Below, piece after piece: positions 44,456 through 53,530 of a stretch of 64,000 nucleotides of DNA. The notes below the pieces were generated by a model that was not told the origin of the DNA, did no database searches, and saw only the letters and a program-made list of their open reading frames with translations. The stretch is from Heyndrickxia acidiproducens DSM 23148 (GTDB lineage Bacteria > Bacillota > Bacilli > Bacillales > Bacillaceae_C). The DNA lies in NCBI RefSeq assembly GCF_000374345.1, contig NZ_KB893988.1, forward strand, positions 1 through 64,000. The letters run 5' to 3'. Made by a program: the position numbers and the translations under genes. Positions within the stretch are counted from its first letter, which is position 1; the number at the start of each line of letters is the position of its first letter.

Positions 44456-45172
44456 ATGGGGCGAAAATGGAATAATATAAAAGAAAAGAAAGCGGAAAAG
44501 GATAAAAACACAAGCCGGATTTATGCAAAATTCGGGCGCGAGATCTATGTTGCAGCAAAAGGGGAACCGGATCCGGAATCAAATAGTGCACTAAAAATGG
44601 TGCTGGAGCGGGCAAAAACTTACAGTGTCCCAAGATCAATCATTGATCGTGCAATTGAAAAAGCAAAAGGCGGTTCGGAGGAAAATTATGATGAGTTGCG
44701 CTATGAAGGGTTCGGCCCGAGCGGTTCAATGGTGATTGTCGATACATTAACTAATAATGTCAACCGCACCGCCTCGGAAGTGCGTGCCGCGTTTGGGAAA
44801 AATGGTGGCAATATGGGTGTCAGTGGTTCGGTCGCCTATATGTTTGATACAACGGCTGTGATCGGTCTTGAAGGAAAAACCGCCGATGAAGTGCTTGAAA
44901 TGTTATTGGAAGCAGACATTGATGTGCGCGATGTTTTTGAAGAAGATGAAGCCGTTATCGTCTATGCGGAGCCCGATCAATTCCATGCCGTGCAGGAAGT
45001 GTTCAAAAATGCCGGCATTACCGAGTATACCGTCGCAGAAATAACGATGCTTCCGCAAACCTATGTTACTCTTTCCACAGCAGATCAGGAAAAATTTGAA
45101 AAACTCATTGATGTGCTGGAAGATTTGGAAGATGTCCAGCAAGTGTATCATAATGTAGATTTAGGAGAATAA
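44456..45172 (+). CDS. YebC/PmpR family protein (YeeN-like)
   Basis: 238-residue YebC-family protein. The usual opening is [20 protein letters not shown] with [20 protein letters not shown], and the three-domain fold follows ([60 protein letters not shown], and [20 protein letters not shown] late). The family is described as transcriptional regulators and, more recently, as ribosome-associated factors that relieve stalling. The ATG at 44456 matches the conserved N-terminus and has AGAGAGTGAG upstream. Confidence 0.93.
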   Translation: MGRKWNNIKEKKAEKDKNTSRIYAKFGREIYVAAKGEPDPESNSALKMVLERAKTYSVPRSIIDRAIEKAKGGSEENYDELRYEGFGPSGSMVIVDTLTNNVNRTASEVRAAFGKNGGNMGVSGSVAYMFDTTAVIGLEGKTADEVLEMLLEADIDVRDVFEEDEAVIVYAEPDQFHAVQEVFKNAGITEYTVAEITMLPQTYVTLSTADQEKFEKLIDVLEDLEDVQQVYHNVDLGE

Positions 45173-45182
45173 TTGATGAAAT

Positions 45183-45234
45183 AAACCGGTATCTTATCTC
45201 TTGCTTAATTGCAGGGTAAGGTACTGGTTTTTTT
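45183..45234 (+). terminator. Terminator after the YebC gene
   Basis: AAACCGGTATCTTATC pairs imperfectly with GGTAAGGTACTGGTTT and is followed by a T-run to 45234. Confidence 0.7.
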
Positions 45235-45394
45235 ACGGCTGGATTTCTGAAATCAATCCGGGCAAGCATCCGCCGATACTTCATTTGCTTGTTAATAATT
45301 TTGGTAAAAGTCATTCAGTTTTCCTGATCATAATATTCCAAACAAGAAATTTAGGACAAAAAATCGTAAACTATTAGTGAAGGGAGATGGATAT

Positions 45395-46813
45395 ATGGAA
45401 AACTATCAAATGTATATCAACGGGGAATGGACAGGTGAAGGCCTGCCGGTGATCGAAGTGGATAATCCGGCAAATCAAGAGATCATTGCCACCATTCCAA
45501 AGGGCGGCAAACGGGAAGCGGTCCTGGCTGTTGATGCAGCATATGCCGCTTTTCCGGCATGGTCGGCGCTGTCCGCCTATGAACGGAGCAGTTACATCCG
45601 CACCTGGTTTAACCTGATTCAGGAAAATGAACAAGATCTGGCGCGCACGATGACAATTGAGCAGGGCAAGCCGTTAAAAGAAGCCCTCGGGGAAATGCGC
45701 TATGCGAACGGATTTCTTGAGTGGTTTGCCGAAGAGGGCAAACGCGTTTACGGTGAAACGATTCCGTCATCGACACCGTCCAAGCGGTTGTTTGTCCATA
45801 AACAGCCGGTTGGAGTCGTAGCGGCCATTACACCTTGGAACTTCCCGGCTGCGATGATTACAAGAAAAGTAGCCCCGGCTTTAGCTGCCGGCTGTACCGT
45901 TGTCATCAAACCGGCCAAGCAAACACCACTGACCGCATTGAAACTTGCCGAACTGGCTGCAAAAGCCGGCATCCCAAAAGGCGTCATCAATGTCGTTACA
46001 GGCAGTGCCAGGGAAATCGGCGATGCCTGGCTGAAAGACGAACGCGTCCGCAAGCTCACCTTTACCGGTTCCACAGAAATTGGCAAAGAGCTGATGCGCG
46101 GTTCAGCTGATACTGTGAAAAAAGTGTCGCTTGAATTGGGCGGGCATGCGCCAGTGATCATCACCAAAAACGCTGACCTTGATCAAGCAGTGGAAGGCAC
46201 AATTGCCGCAAAATTCCGCAATGCCGGCCAGACTTGCGTGTGCTCCAACCGGGTATATGTGCAGGAAGAAGTCTATGAAACTTTTACGGAAAAATTCACC
46301 GCAAAAGTAAAAGAACTGCATATCGGAAACGGGCTGGAAGAAGGTACAGATATCGGGCCGCTGATCGACAAAGATGCAGTTGCCAAAGTTGAGAAGCACG
46401 TCAAAGACGCGCTTGAAAAAGGCGCGAAGCTTGAAACGGGCGGAAATAGAAAAGAAGGGCTGTTCTATGAACCGACAGTCATTTCCAATGTGGATGACAG
46501 CATGTTGTGCATGAATGAAGAAACCTTCGGGCCGCTTGCACCGGTAACCAAATTTACGAAAATTGAAGAAGCCATTAAAAGAGCGAATGATTCCATCTTT
46601 GGTTTGGCTGCCTATGTATTCACTGAAAATATTTCAGAAGGCATCCAAATTGCAGAAGGACTGGAATATGGAATTGTCGGTTTAAACGACGGCCTGCCAT
46701 CCACGCCGCAGGCCCCGTTCGGCGGATTCAAGCAGAGCGGGCTTGGACGCGAAGGCGGGCATCAGGGCATCGAAGAATTTTTGGAAGTAAAATATATTTC
46801 GTTGGGGTTATAA
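45395..46813 (+). CDS. gabD: Succinate-semialdehyde dehydrogenase (NAD(P)-dependent)
   Basis: 472-residue aldehyde dehydrogenase. The cofactor motif is TPWNFPAAMITRKVAPALAA, followed by KPAKQTPLTALKLAELAAKA and FTGSTEIGKELM. The catalytic Glu is in LELGGHAPVI and the catalytic Cys in FRNAGQTCVCSNRVYVQ. FGPLAPVTKF and the C-terminal PFGGFKQSGLGREGGHQGIE are of the succinate-semialdehyde type (GabD). GAAGGGAGATGGATAT precedes ATG 45395. It probably takes 4-aminobutyrate breakdown products to succinate, although no aminotransferase gene is nearby. Confidence 0.88.
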   Translation: MENYQMYINGEWTGEGLPVIEVDNPANQEIIATIPKGGKREAVLAVDAAYAAFPAWSALSAYERSSYIRTWFNLIQENEQDLARTMTIEQGKPLKEALGEMRYANGFLEWFAEEGKRVYGETIPSSTPSKRLFVHKQPVGVVAAITPWNFPAAMITRKVAPALAAGCTVVIKPAKQTPLTALKLAELAAKAGIPKGVINVVTGSAREIGDAWLKDERVRKLTFTGSTEIGKELMRGSADTVKKVSLELGGHAPVIITKNADLDQAVEGTIAAKFRNAGQTCVCSNRVYVQEEVYETFTEKFTAKVKELHIGNGLEEGTDIGPLIDKDAVAKVEKHVKDALEKGAKLETGGNRKEGLFYEPTVISNVDDSMLCMNEETFGPLAPVTKFTKIEEAIKRANDSIFGLAAYVFTENISEGIQIAEGLEYGIVGLNDGLPSTPQAPFGGFKQSGLGREGGHQGIEEFLEVKYISLGL

Positions 46814-46828
46814 AACAAAATTATCATA

Positions 46829-46852
46829 CCGGGCAACGATGCCCGGTTTTTT
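46829..46852 (+). terminator. Terminator after gabD
   Basis: CCGGGCA-ACGA-TGCCCGG followed by six T. Confidence 0.85.
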
Positions 46853-47064
46853 GATGCCCGGAATCGTGCATTCAAAAAAACTATGTAAGGAGTTCTAACG
46901 AAAATAGAAAACAAATAAAATTTTAAATGTATAATATATTTAGTTAATACATACAACATCCTGTGACTATTTAGTTGACTTATCATTGAAAACTTCCAAA
47001 GGAGGATTAAACGACAGATTGATTTCTAATTATCCACACTAGAAAAAACAGGGGGAAAGATGAG

Positions 47065-47871
47065 ATGAAAAAATTCGCAATATCGGCATTTGTGGTTATC
47101 CTGATGTTTGCGTTATCGGCTTGCGGTTCCAGCAAAACAGGCGGCAGTGAAACAACCTCGAAAAAAACGCTCAAGGTCGATACAAACGCGGAGTATGCAC
47201 CGTTTGAATACATGAGCAAGGGGGAGATTACCGGCTTTGACGCGGATATTTTCAAAGCACTTGCGAAAGAAGCAGGTTACAAGTACAAGTTGAAAAACAT
47301 CGGCTGGGATCCGTTATTTGTGGAAATAAAGAATAAATCAGCAGATGTCGCCATTTCGGCGATCACGATTACGAAAGAACGCCAACAGACATACGATTTC
47401 TCTGTGCCATATTTCCTCTCCACCAATGAAATCCTGGTGCCTGAGGACAGTGATATTAAAAGCGCGGCTGATTTAGAAGGAAAAACAGTTGCCATCCAGT
47501 CCGGAACCACCGCCCAGGAAGTGCTGGAAGGGCTGTTCGGCAAAAACAATAAAAACATTAAAAAGTTTAAGCAGAATACAATGGCCATTATGGATCTGAC
47601 CAAAGGCGGAGCTGACGCAGTTGTCGCGGATAACACGGTTGTGGAAGAGTACGCGAAAAACAATCCGGACCAGAAGCTGAAGGTCATTAAAGACACGGAA
47701 GCATTTCCGGCCGAATACTACGGCTTGATGTTTGCCAAAGACAGCAAACTGAAAGCAGACTTTGACAAAGCGATCAACAAAATATACGACAACGGCACCT
47801 ATGCCAAAATCTACAAAAAATGGTTCAAAACCGAACCCGACATCAACAACCTAAAAGCACAACAGAATTAG
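47065..47871 (+). CDS. artP: Polar amino acid ABC transporter substrate-binding lipoprotein (ArtP-like)
   Basis: 268-residue lipoprotein. The signal peptide ends in the lipobox LSAC (Cys about residue 20). The mature protein is a type 3 solute-binding fold: VDTNAEYAPFEYMSKGEITG, GFDADIFKALAKEAGYKYKL, ADVAISAITITKERQQTYDF, and KTVAIQSGTTAQEVLEGLFG with NGTYAKIYKKWFKTEP near the end. The size and neighbours resemble B. subtilis ArtP for arginine, but lysine, histidine or glutamine are possible. GGGGGAAAGATGAG precedes the start. It is separated from its permease by a repeat element. Confidence 0.87.
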   Translation: MKKFAISAFVVILMFALSACGSSKTGGSETTSKKTLKVDTNAEYAPFEYMSKGEITGFDADIFKALAKEAGYKYKLKNIGWDPLFVEIKNKSADVAISAITITKERQQTYDFSVPYFLSTNEILVPEDSDIKSAADLEGKTVAIQSGTTAQEVLEGLFGKNNKNIKKFKQNTMAIMDLTKGGADAVVADNTVVEEYAKNNPDQKLKVIKDTEAFPAEYYGLMFAKDSKLKADFDKAINKIYDNGTYAKIYKKWFKTEPDINNLKAQQN

Positions 47872-48032
47872 AAAAGCGGAGGGCGCTTGCCCATCGGCGA
47901 CAGGCAACTGATCCGGCCTCAATGAAGTCCGCCCTTTGACTTCAATGGGGCAGGAACAGTTGACCCCGAGCCGATAGCGCCCGCAGCTGGACAAAGAAAA
48001 GCGGAGGGCGCATGCCCATCGAGCTGTACCAA
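47872..48032. repeat. Bacillus dispersed repeat, one and a part copies
   Basis: AAAGCGGAGGGCGCTTGCCC opens the first copy (47875) and GCGCCCGCAGCTGGACAAAG closes it (about 47980-47999). Within it, ATCGGC pairs with GCCGAT. A second opening, AAAAGCGGAGGGCGCATGCC, begins at 47997 and stops at about 48032. I recognise the AAAGCGGAGGCGC...GAGCTGGACA pattern as a repeat found many times in Bacillaceae genomes. It sits between artP and artQ. Confidence 0.6.
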
Positions 48033-48051
48033 CAAAAACATTTTTTAAATA

Positions 48052-48090
48052 AAAATTGCGTAACTCTCCCTGCCAAGGTTACGCAATTTT
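48052..48090 (+). terminator. Stem-loop before artQ
   Basis: AAAATTGCGTAAC (48052-48064) pairs perfectly with GTTACGCAATTTT (48078-48090). It is a 13-bp stem with its own T-rich end, 20 bases before the artQ start. It may attenuate or stabilise the artP/artQR transcript. Confidence 0.5.
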
Positions 48091-48110
48091 GGCTATAGGG
48101 AGGATACGGC

Positions 48111-48770
48111 ATGGATTTTCGCTTCGATATCATCATTGAATACGCCCCGCTTTTACTTAAAGGAACATTGCTAACGATCGGCCTTTCGATTGCGGGTATT
48201 TTGATCGGTTTGATTTTGGGAGTATTGATCGGACTTGGCAAAATGATGCGGAACAAGCTCCTTGTGCTTCCATTTTCATGCTATGTTGGATTTTTTCGGG
48301 GGACCCCGCTGTTTGTACAAATTTTAATTGTCCATTTTGGGATGGTTCCTTTATTTCTGGGCAAAACAAACGGAATTGTCGCGGGCATTATTGCACTTTC
48401 ACTAAACTCAGCCGCCTATGTTGCTGAAATTTTAAGAGGGGGTGTGCAATCCATAGAAAAAGGGCAGATGGAAGCGGCCCGCTCACTCGGCCTCAGCCAT
48501 GTGCAGGCCATGCGCCATATCATACTGCCCCAGGCTTTTAAAAGGATGATTCCGCCGCTTGGCAATGAATTTATTGTACTTGTGAAAGATTCATCGCTTG
48601 TGTCTGTGATAGCGGCTCCGGAAATAGTGTACTGGGCACAGTCAATGGGTGCTGAGTATTTCCGCGTTTGGGAGCCATATATTACTGCTGCTGTGATTTA
48701 TCTTGTTTTAACGCTCACCCTCAGCTTTCTATTGCATCTCTTGGAAAGGAGGCTGGCTACAGATGATTAA
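48111..48770 (+). CDS. artQ: Polar amino acid ABC transporter permease (ArtQ-like)
   Basis: 219-residue permease, the same length as B. subtilis ArtQ. It has about five helices with the HisMQ signature [20 protein letters not shown] and the EAA loop [20 protein letters not shown] with [27 protein letters not shown] precedes the ATG. The last eight bases overlap artR. Confidence 0.92.
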   Translation: MDFRFDIIIEYAPLLLKGTLLTIGLSIAGILIGLILGVLIGLGKMMRNKLLVLPFSCYVGFFRGTPLFVQILIVHFGMVPLFLGKTNGIVAGIIALSLNSAAYVAEILRGGVQSIEKGQMEAARSLGLSHVQAMRHIILPQAFKRMIPPLGNEFIVLVKDSSLVSVIAAPEIVYWAQSMGAEYFRVWEPYITAAVIYLVLTLTLSFLLHLLERRLATDD

Positions 48771-49485
48771 AGTTGTCAATTTGAAAAAAACATTTGGAAA
48801 AAATGAAGTCTTGAAAAGTATTAATGTGGAAATCAAGCCGCAGGAGGTTGTCGTGGTGATTGGCCCGTCCGGATCCGGGAAATCCACTTTTTTGCGCTGC
48901 ATCAACTTACTGGAAACGATCACGTACGGCCATATTTACATAGAAGGGATTGATATCGCTGATAAAACTACGGATATGAATAAAATCCGGACAGAAGTCG
49001 GCATGGTGTTTCAGCAATTCAATCTTTTCCCTCATATGACTGTGATGGAAAACATTATCCTCGCACCGACAAAGGTTAGAAAACTTTCGAAAGAAGCAGC
49101 CAAGCAAAAAGCGCTCGAGCTGCTGCTGAGAGTCGGGCTTGAAGAAAAAGCGGATGCTTACCCGGATTCGCTCTCAGGCGGGCAGAAGCAGAGAATTGCA
49201 ATTGCGAGGGCGCTTGCAATGGAGCCGAAAATCATGCTGTTTGATGAACCGACTTCTGCTTTGGATCCGGAAATGGTGGGGGAAGTACTGGAAGTCATGA
49301 AGAGCCTGGCAAAAGAAGGCATGACCATGGTAATTGTCACACACGAAATGGGTTTTGCCCGCGAAGTCGGGGACCGCGTCCTGTTTATGGACGGTGGCTA
49401 TATTGTCGAAGAGAACACACCGCAACAACTGTTTGAGAACCCGCAGGAAGAGCGGACAAAGGCATTTTTGAGCAAGGTGCTGTAA
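48763..49485 (+). CDS. artR: Polar amino acid ABC transporter ATP-binding protein (ArtR-like)
   Basis: 240-residue ABC ATPase, the same length as B. subtilis ArtR. Walker A is [18 protein letters not shown], the Q-loop is [15 protein letters not shown], the signature [15 protein letters not shown], Walker [15 protein letters not shown] and the switch His [11 protein letters not shown]. It drives uptake with ArtP and ArtQ. It overlaps artQ and is followed by a terminator. Confidence 0.93.
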   Translation: MIKVVNLKKTFGKNEVLKSINVEIKPQEVVVVIGPSGSGKSTFLRCINLLETITYGHIYIEGIDIADKTTDMNKIRTEVGMVFQQFNLFPHMTVMENIILAPTKVRKLSKEAAKQKALELLLRVGLEEKADAYPDSLSGGQKQRIAIARALAMEPKIMLFDEPTSALDPEMVGEVLEVMKSLAKEGMTMVIVTHEMGFAREVGDRVLFMDGGYIVEENTPQQLFENPQEERTKAFLSKVL

Positions 49486-49492
49486 ACGTAAA

Positions 49493-49534
49493 AAAGCAGC
49501 TGCTTCGGTTTGGGCAGGCTGCTTTCTCCTTTTT
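49493..49534 (+). terminator. Terminator after artR
   Basis: AAAGCAGC (49493-49500) pairs with GCTGCTTT (49518-49525), followed by CTCCTTTTT. Confidence 0.75.
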
Positions 49535-49575
49535 AAAAAACTTCCGCTCGTGAGCTCTTCACAGTTTTTAACCAT

Positions 49576-50985
49576 CTACACACATATGCACCGCTTTTTT
49601 CCATGCAGTTTTTTTGCATTTTTAAATCCGGTTACGGAGATGTCATTTAGCACAACATTTTTTGCACGGTATTGGACGGCAATGACCGGTTGGCCTTTAA
49701 AATCATCGTCCGGGTCGCCGATTGCCGTAAGTCCATTGATCACAACATTTTGATAAGCAGATACGACGAGGCTTCGCGGTGTCGAGTTTTCGTATAAATC
49801 GGTGTAAATCGGTGCAATGGAAACGAGCCCGGCCGCTACAATATGATGGGCGGTTTTTGAATCGGTATCCTTCCCTTTATGGTGGCCGATATGCCGGAAA
49901 TTGAAGGAGCGGTTGTCATTGACCGACAGATGGCCGAAAATATGGACGTTAGAGGCTGCCGAAGCATTGTGGTGGGCTTTGATTTCCACACCGCCAAAGC
50001 ATCTTGCTGAAGAATTGTTGCAAAGCCACACATGGCGTGATCCATCATCTATTTCAATACCATTTGAATTGGAGAACCCTTTTTTGTGGGCCCGTCCACT
50101 CGGATCACAGCAGTGTGAGTTTGAAATAAAAATATAGTCGCTGTGGTGGTTGGTAATGCCGTCATCGCCAAAACCATATGCAGTTAGGCCGTCGAGCCAA
50201 ATAAATCGGCTTCTTCCCGGGGCGAGAAAGCCGTCGCCCAGGTAATGATAGCGAGTCGATGAAACATCAAATCCATGCAGGCCGGCATTTATGGCTTCCA
50301 CATGTTTCACCCATCCATATGAAACATGTGCGAAAGTCAGGCAGCTTGAGCGGTTATTCCCTGCTGAAGACTTTTCACCTACACCAAGCCTTTCTAAATT
50401 CCAATCCAGGCTTAAATTTTGAACAAGAATATGGCTGTTTCCGCGCATATGGCTGCTATTGCTTACCAGCCTCGTTTTTTTAGGCGCGTCTGGATGAAGT
50501 TTAATGGTTGTTACACCTTTCCCCTCACCCTCGAGGCATGTCCAGGAAGGAAGCTGGATTCCTTTTGTAAGGAAAACGCCCGCCGGTACCCTCACTCTAA
50601 CATACCCTTTCCCGATGGCTTTTTTAAATGCCTTTGTATTGTCTGTTTTTCCGTCTCCAACTGCGCCAAAATCTAACACATTTACAACTTTTTCAGCAGC
50701 ATCAAGAAGCTTGATATATTCCTGATCCAATGCCTTTTTCCACTCCGGATAAACAAGGCCATTCTGGTCAGCAATCGTTTTCCAATTTTGAACCGGGTAT
50801 TTTCGATTGAACCAGGTATAGGAAAGCGAACGGTGTTTTTTTGATCGGGGAGAAGCCGCACTGTATTTTTGAAAAAGCAGCCGCGTTTCTTCAACACGTT
50901 TATTTTGTCCGCATGGCCGGCTTGAAAACTGCTGAATTAAATCCGCATTTTTTAAAGGGTCGTGATTTCTGTTCAAATCAAGCAT
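49576..50985 (-). CDS. Pectate-lyase-superfamily beta-helix protein
   Basis: 469-residue protein without a signal peptide. From about residue 100 it has the Pectate_lyase_3 entry motif NVLDFGAVGDGKTDNTKAFK, and then parallel beta-helix coils (VRVPAGVFLTKGIQLPSWTC, HILVQNLSLDWNLERLGVGE, FDVSSTRYHYLGDGFLAPGR, ITNHHSDYIFISNSHCCDPS). The first 80 residues are polar and helical (NADLIQQFSSRPCGQNKR, QNWKTIADQNGLVYPEWKKA). Such proteins include phage tail spikes, polysaccharide lyases and cell-surface enzymes. AAGGAAGTGGG precedes the ATG. It stands alone; no phage or polysaccharide genes flank it, so the substrate is unknown. Confidence 0.78.
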   Translation of the reverse strand: MLDLNRNHDPLKNADLIQQFSSRPCGQNKRVEETRLLFQKYSAASPRSKKHRSLSYTWFNRKYPVQNWKTIADQNGLVYPEWKKALDQEYIKLLDAAEKVVNVLDFGAVGDGKTDNTKAFKKAIGKGYVRVRVPAGVFLTKGIQLPSWTCLEGEGKGVTTIKLHPDAPKKTRLVSNSSHMRGNSHILVQNLSLDWNLERLGVGEKSSAGNNRSSCLTFAHVSYGWVKHVEAINAGLHGFDVSSTRYHYLGDGFLAPGRSRFIWLDGLTAYGFGDDGITNHHSDYIFISNSHCCDPSGRAHKKGFSNSNGIEIDDGSRHVWLCNNSSARCFGGVEIKAHHNASAASNVHIFGHLSVNDNRSFNFRHIGHHKGKDTDSKTAHHIVAAGLVSIAPIYTDLYENSTPRSLVVSAYQNVVINGLTAIGDPDDDFKGQPVIAVQYRAKNVVLNDISVTGFKNAKKLHGKKRCICV

Positions 50986-51089
50986 TTTCCCACTTCCTTA
51001 AAAGCACGTCATTACTATTATATACACACAATTTCGGTAGTATAAAATTCATGTTTTTATAACATGTTAATGAAAAAGGGGATGATGAA

Positions 51090-51587
51090 ATGAATAGTAA
51101 AGAATTCGATAAGCTTCTTTTAAAAATACTGTTCACCGTAAATTTAATTAGCATCCTCCCGATTTTGTTTAGAAAACCGCCGATTAAGGACTGGCTGTTT
51201 GTCTATTTTTTTAACGCAGCTACGAATGGTGTCCTTGACAATATACTGGTAAAATTGAAAATGGTAAAATACCCGGTTCGTTTGCTGCCGCGTTACTTTC
51301 ACATTCATGTTTTATTTGATTATTTTCTTTACCCCAGTTTTACTGTCCTATTCAATCAGTTTACGATGAAGGACAAGCCCTTTACGATCCTGATTAAGCT
51401 GATTTTCCTGATTGTACCGCTCTATTTGATTGAATTTTTGGCAGAGAAAAAAACCCGCCTGGTTAAATGGAGCCGGAATTGGAAATGGCACTATTCAATT
51501 TCGTCCTTATTGATAAAATCTACGCTTACAAGAACGATGATTGGCGTTATCAGGAGCATTTCAAAAAAACAGGGCCGAACAGAGTAA
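51090..51587 (+). CDS. CBO0543-type membrane protein
   Basis: 165-residue membrane protein with about four helices. KDWLFVYFFNAATNGVLDNI, YPVRLLPRYFHIHVLFDYFL and YPSFTVLFNQFT are the features of the CBO0543 family, often found in spore-forming Firmicutes. The C-terminal third is basic and soluble (EKKTRLVKWSRNWKWHYSIS). GGGGATG lies before the ATG. The function is unknown. Confidence 0.75.
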   Translation: MNSKEFDKLLLKILFTVNLISILPILFRKPPIKDWLFVYFFNAATNGVLDNILVKLKMVKYPVRLLPRYFHIHVLFDYFLYPSFTVLFNQFTMKDKPFTILIKLIFLIVPLYLIEFLAEKKTRLVKWSRNWKWHYSISSLLIKSTLTRTMIGVIRSISKKQGRTE

Positions 51588-51594
51588 CTTTAGA

Positions 51595-51629
51595 AAAAAC
51601 AAGGCGGAAAACGCCTCCGCCTTGTTTTT
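51595..51629. terminator. Bidirectional terminator between the CBO0543-type gene and gldA
   Basis: AAAAACAAGGCGG pairs with CCGCCTTGTTTTT (13 bp, 9-base loop). Confidence 0.8.
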
Positions 51630-51660
51630 AACAATAGATTTAGGACAGATAACAATTTCA

Positions 51661-52764
51661 TCAGTCATGATAAGATTCAGCGATTGCATTTGCCGCGACA
51701 ATTGCATTGTAAACATCGTCCGGTGAAACAGCAAACGGCATATTACCCATTGTATCGCCTTCTGCACAGGCGTCTTCCGCAACTTGCCGCCATTCGGATT
51801 CCACAAATTCTTCAACGCCCAAGTCTTTTAAGGTTAATGGCAGGCCGACTGCTTTAATGAAATTGATGACTGTTTCCAGCTCTTCTTTTGGTGCGTTTTC
51901 CAATACAAGCTGTGCCAATAGGCCAAATGTTACTTTTTCACCATGCTGGACTCTATGCAATGACGGAACCGCAGTCATGCCATTATGGATTGCGTGGGCT
52001 GCAGCCAGACCGCCTGCTTCTGCACCGACACCGCTCATATAAATGGTCGCTTCAATGGTATCTTCCACAGCAGCCGTGGAGATTTTTTGTTTAACGGCCT
52101 GCATCGCTTTAACGCCGTTTTCCAATACTGTCTCGTAGCATGCGCGGGCAATGGCCAGACCGGTTGTGGACGGTTTCAGTAATATGAGATTATCGCCGTT
52201 TGCCCGATAGCATGCACGCGCTTCAAAGTAAGTCGTGAGCGCGTCGCCAATCCCTGCTGCGAAAAAGCGTGCCGGCGCAGCTGCAAGAATTTCCGTGTCG
52301 GCAAGCACGATGTCAGGGTTGCTCGGCAGGTATAAATAGCGGTCAAATGAGCCGCCTTCATTATAAATAACAGCGAGTGCAGTACAAGGGGCATCGGTTG
52401 AAGCAATTGTCGGGAAAATGACAACCGGCAGTTTTTCATAGTAAGCGGTTGATTTTGCCGTATCAAGTGTTTTTCCACCGCCGATTCCAACGATAATATT
52501 AGCGCCTGCCTCACGTGCCAGCCGGCGGTTGCGGTCGATTTCTTTCTGGGTGCATTCGTAGTTGAATTTTTCAAACGTTGCTTTGTTGCCGCCCTCTTCA
52601 AAAGATTTGCCGGCTTCAACTTTGGCACGGTCAAGAATAAATTCATCGCATATGACATAAGCATTATCGCCAAAATCTTTGATATACTCATTAATGTTTG
52701 CTAGTAAGCCTTTACCAATAATAAACTTCTTTGGAGATGTTACAGATTTAGCGGGAATTTTCAT
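51661..52764 (-). CDS. gldA: Glycerol dehydrogenase
   Basis: 367-residue iron-type (zinc-binding) alcohol dehydrogenase oxidising glycerol to dihydroxyacetone with NAD. The NAD motif GIGGGKTLDTAKSTAYY is in the N-terminal domain. Metal ligands are Asp in AAGIGDALTTYFEARACY and the His residues in AAHAIHNGMTA and HRVQHGEKVTFGLLAQ. The length is normal for Bacillus GldA. AGGAGGCAC precedes the ATG. It is a single gene with its own promoter. Confidence 0.95.
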   Translation of the reverse strand: MKIPAKSVTSPKKFIIGKGLLANINEYIKDFGDNAYVICDEFILDRAKVEAGKSFEEGGNKATFEKFNYECTQKEIDRNRRLAREAGANIIVGIGGGKTLDTAKSTAYYEKLPVVIFPTIASTDAPCTALAVIYNEGGSFDRYLYLPSNPDIVLADTEILAAAPARFFAAGIGDALTTYFEARACYRANGDNLILLKPSTTGLAIARACYETVLENGVKAMQAVKQKISTAAVEDTIEATIYMSGVGAEAGGLAAAHAIHNGMTAVPSLHRVQHGEKVTFGLLAQLVLENAPKEELETVINFIKAVGLPLTLKDLGVEEFVESEWRQVAEDACAEGDTMGNMPFAVSPDDVYNAIVAANAIAESYHD

Positions 52765-52794
52765 AATAAAGTGCCTCCTGGAAAAATTTTTCTT

Positions 52795-52824
52795 ATTATA
52801 CTTTTATTATAGGAGAATTGTAAA
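52795..52824 (-). promoter_or_regulatory. gldA promoter
   Basis: On the minus strand TTTACA (52824-52819) and TATAAT (52800-52795) are 18 bases apart, 31 bases before the gldA start. Confidence 0.65.
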
Positions 52825-52878
52825 CGGATTCCAAATATAACAACTTGCAAATATTTAAATAAAATATTTATCTTATAT

Positions 52879-52975
52879 TGGTATAATACTTGGGCGGAAT
52901 CTGACTGTGAAAACACATGGAAGTTGCTGCGTAAGGCTTTCTGGCACCCATTATCTTTCACAGTCTTTTTTTTGA
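52879..52975 (+). ncRNA. Candidate small RNA or orphan leader
   Basis: An extended -10 promoter TTGGTATAAT (52878-52887) is followed about 15 bases on by GACTGTGAAA (52903-52912), which pairs perfectly with TTTCACAGTC (52956-52965) and ends in an eight-T run. The predicted RNA of about 80 bases is divergent from gldA. No gene begins right after it on the plus strand. I do not recognise it as a known riboswitch. The rest of 52976-53195 has no gene. Confidence 0.45.
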
Positions 52976-53084
52976 TATTGATCATTTAAAAAAGAATCGA
53001 GGAACGTTAGGCAAGAAGCTGGTGGCGTAGTGCTAAAGGCATTTCGTAGAGGGTGTTTGCTTTCTGGCGGCAGACAAATAACCT

Positions 53085-53120
53085 TCCTAAAGGTCAAAAA
53101 TTTTGGAGGAAGGTTATTTG
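53085..53120. terminator. Isolated perfect stem-loop
   Basis: CAAATAACCTTCCT (53085-53098) pairs with AGGAAGGTTATTTG (53107-53120). It lies in noncoding sequence between the small-RNA candidate and the next minus-strand gene, and probably terminates the latter. Confidence 0.5.
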
Positions 53121-53195
53121 ACACCTGCAGTTAGGCAAAACAGTAAAGGTGTGCTGTGTGCTTTTTTTTTGCTGTTATCTGATTCAACAGGAATT

Positions 53196-53420
53196 TTAAA
53201 AGGCGTACAGGTATTCTTCAATAAAGGCATAGACATGTTCAACAGTTGGCGGCTGCTTTTTCAGCATTTTTTCGCAAGTTTCCAAATACGGCGACACAAG
53301 CGGATCTGCCTTTGCTTCCTGAAGTGTGATATCTCCCTGGATCAAACGGATGGCCATATTTTTCGCATTCTCATCCTCTACTTGAAACAATAGGTAAGCT
53401 AAACAACTGTATTTGTCCAT
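53196..53420 (-). CDS. Small conserved hypothetical protein
   Basis: 74-residue soluble, helical protein: MDKYSCLAYLLFQVEDENAK, AIRLIQGDITLQEAKADPLV, SPYLETCEKMLKKQPPTVEH. The start at 53420 is set by GAGGAGGGC 7-9 bases upstream. An in-frame ATG at 53441 has no such site. I do not recognise the family. The strong ribosome site supports expression. Confidence 0.6.
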   Translation of the reverse strand: MDKYSCLAYLLFQVEDENAKNMAIRLIQGDITLQEAKADPLVSPYLETCEKMLKKQPPTVEHVYAFIEEYLYAF

Positions 53421-53504
53421 CAAACTGCCCTCCTCGAACATATTTTCTTATTATTTCGATGCGAGGCGGCAAAATTCCTTTTCATATTCTAAAAAAATAC
53501 AAAA

Positions 53505-53530
53505 AAACCTGCCTTATTTAGGCAGGTTTC
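53505..53530 (-). terminator. Terminator after the EamA gene
   Basis: On the minus strand AACCTGCCT pairs with AGGCAGGTT and is followed by TTTTT. The stem includes the gene's stop codon at 53514-53516. Confidence 0.75.

Noticed and set aside
53103..53393. Plus-strand ORF opposite the small hypothetical gene
   Set aside because: It begins in a hairpin and is the complement of a gene with a strong ribosome site (53196-53420).
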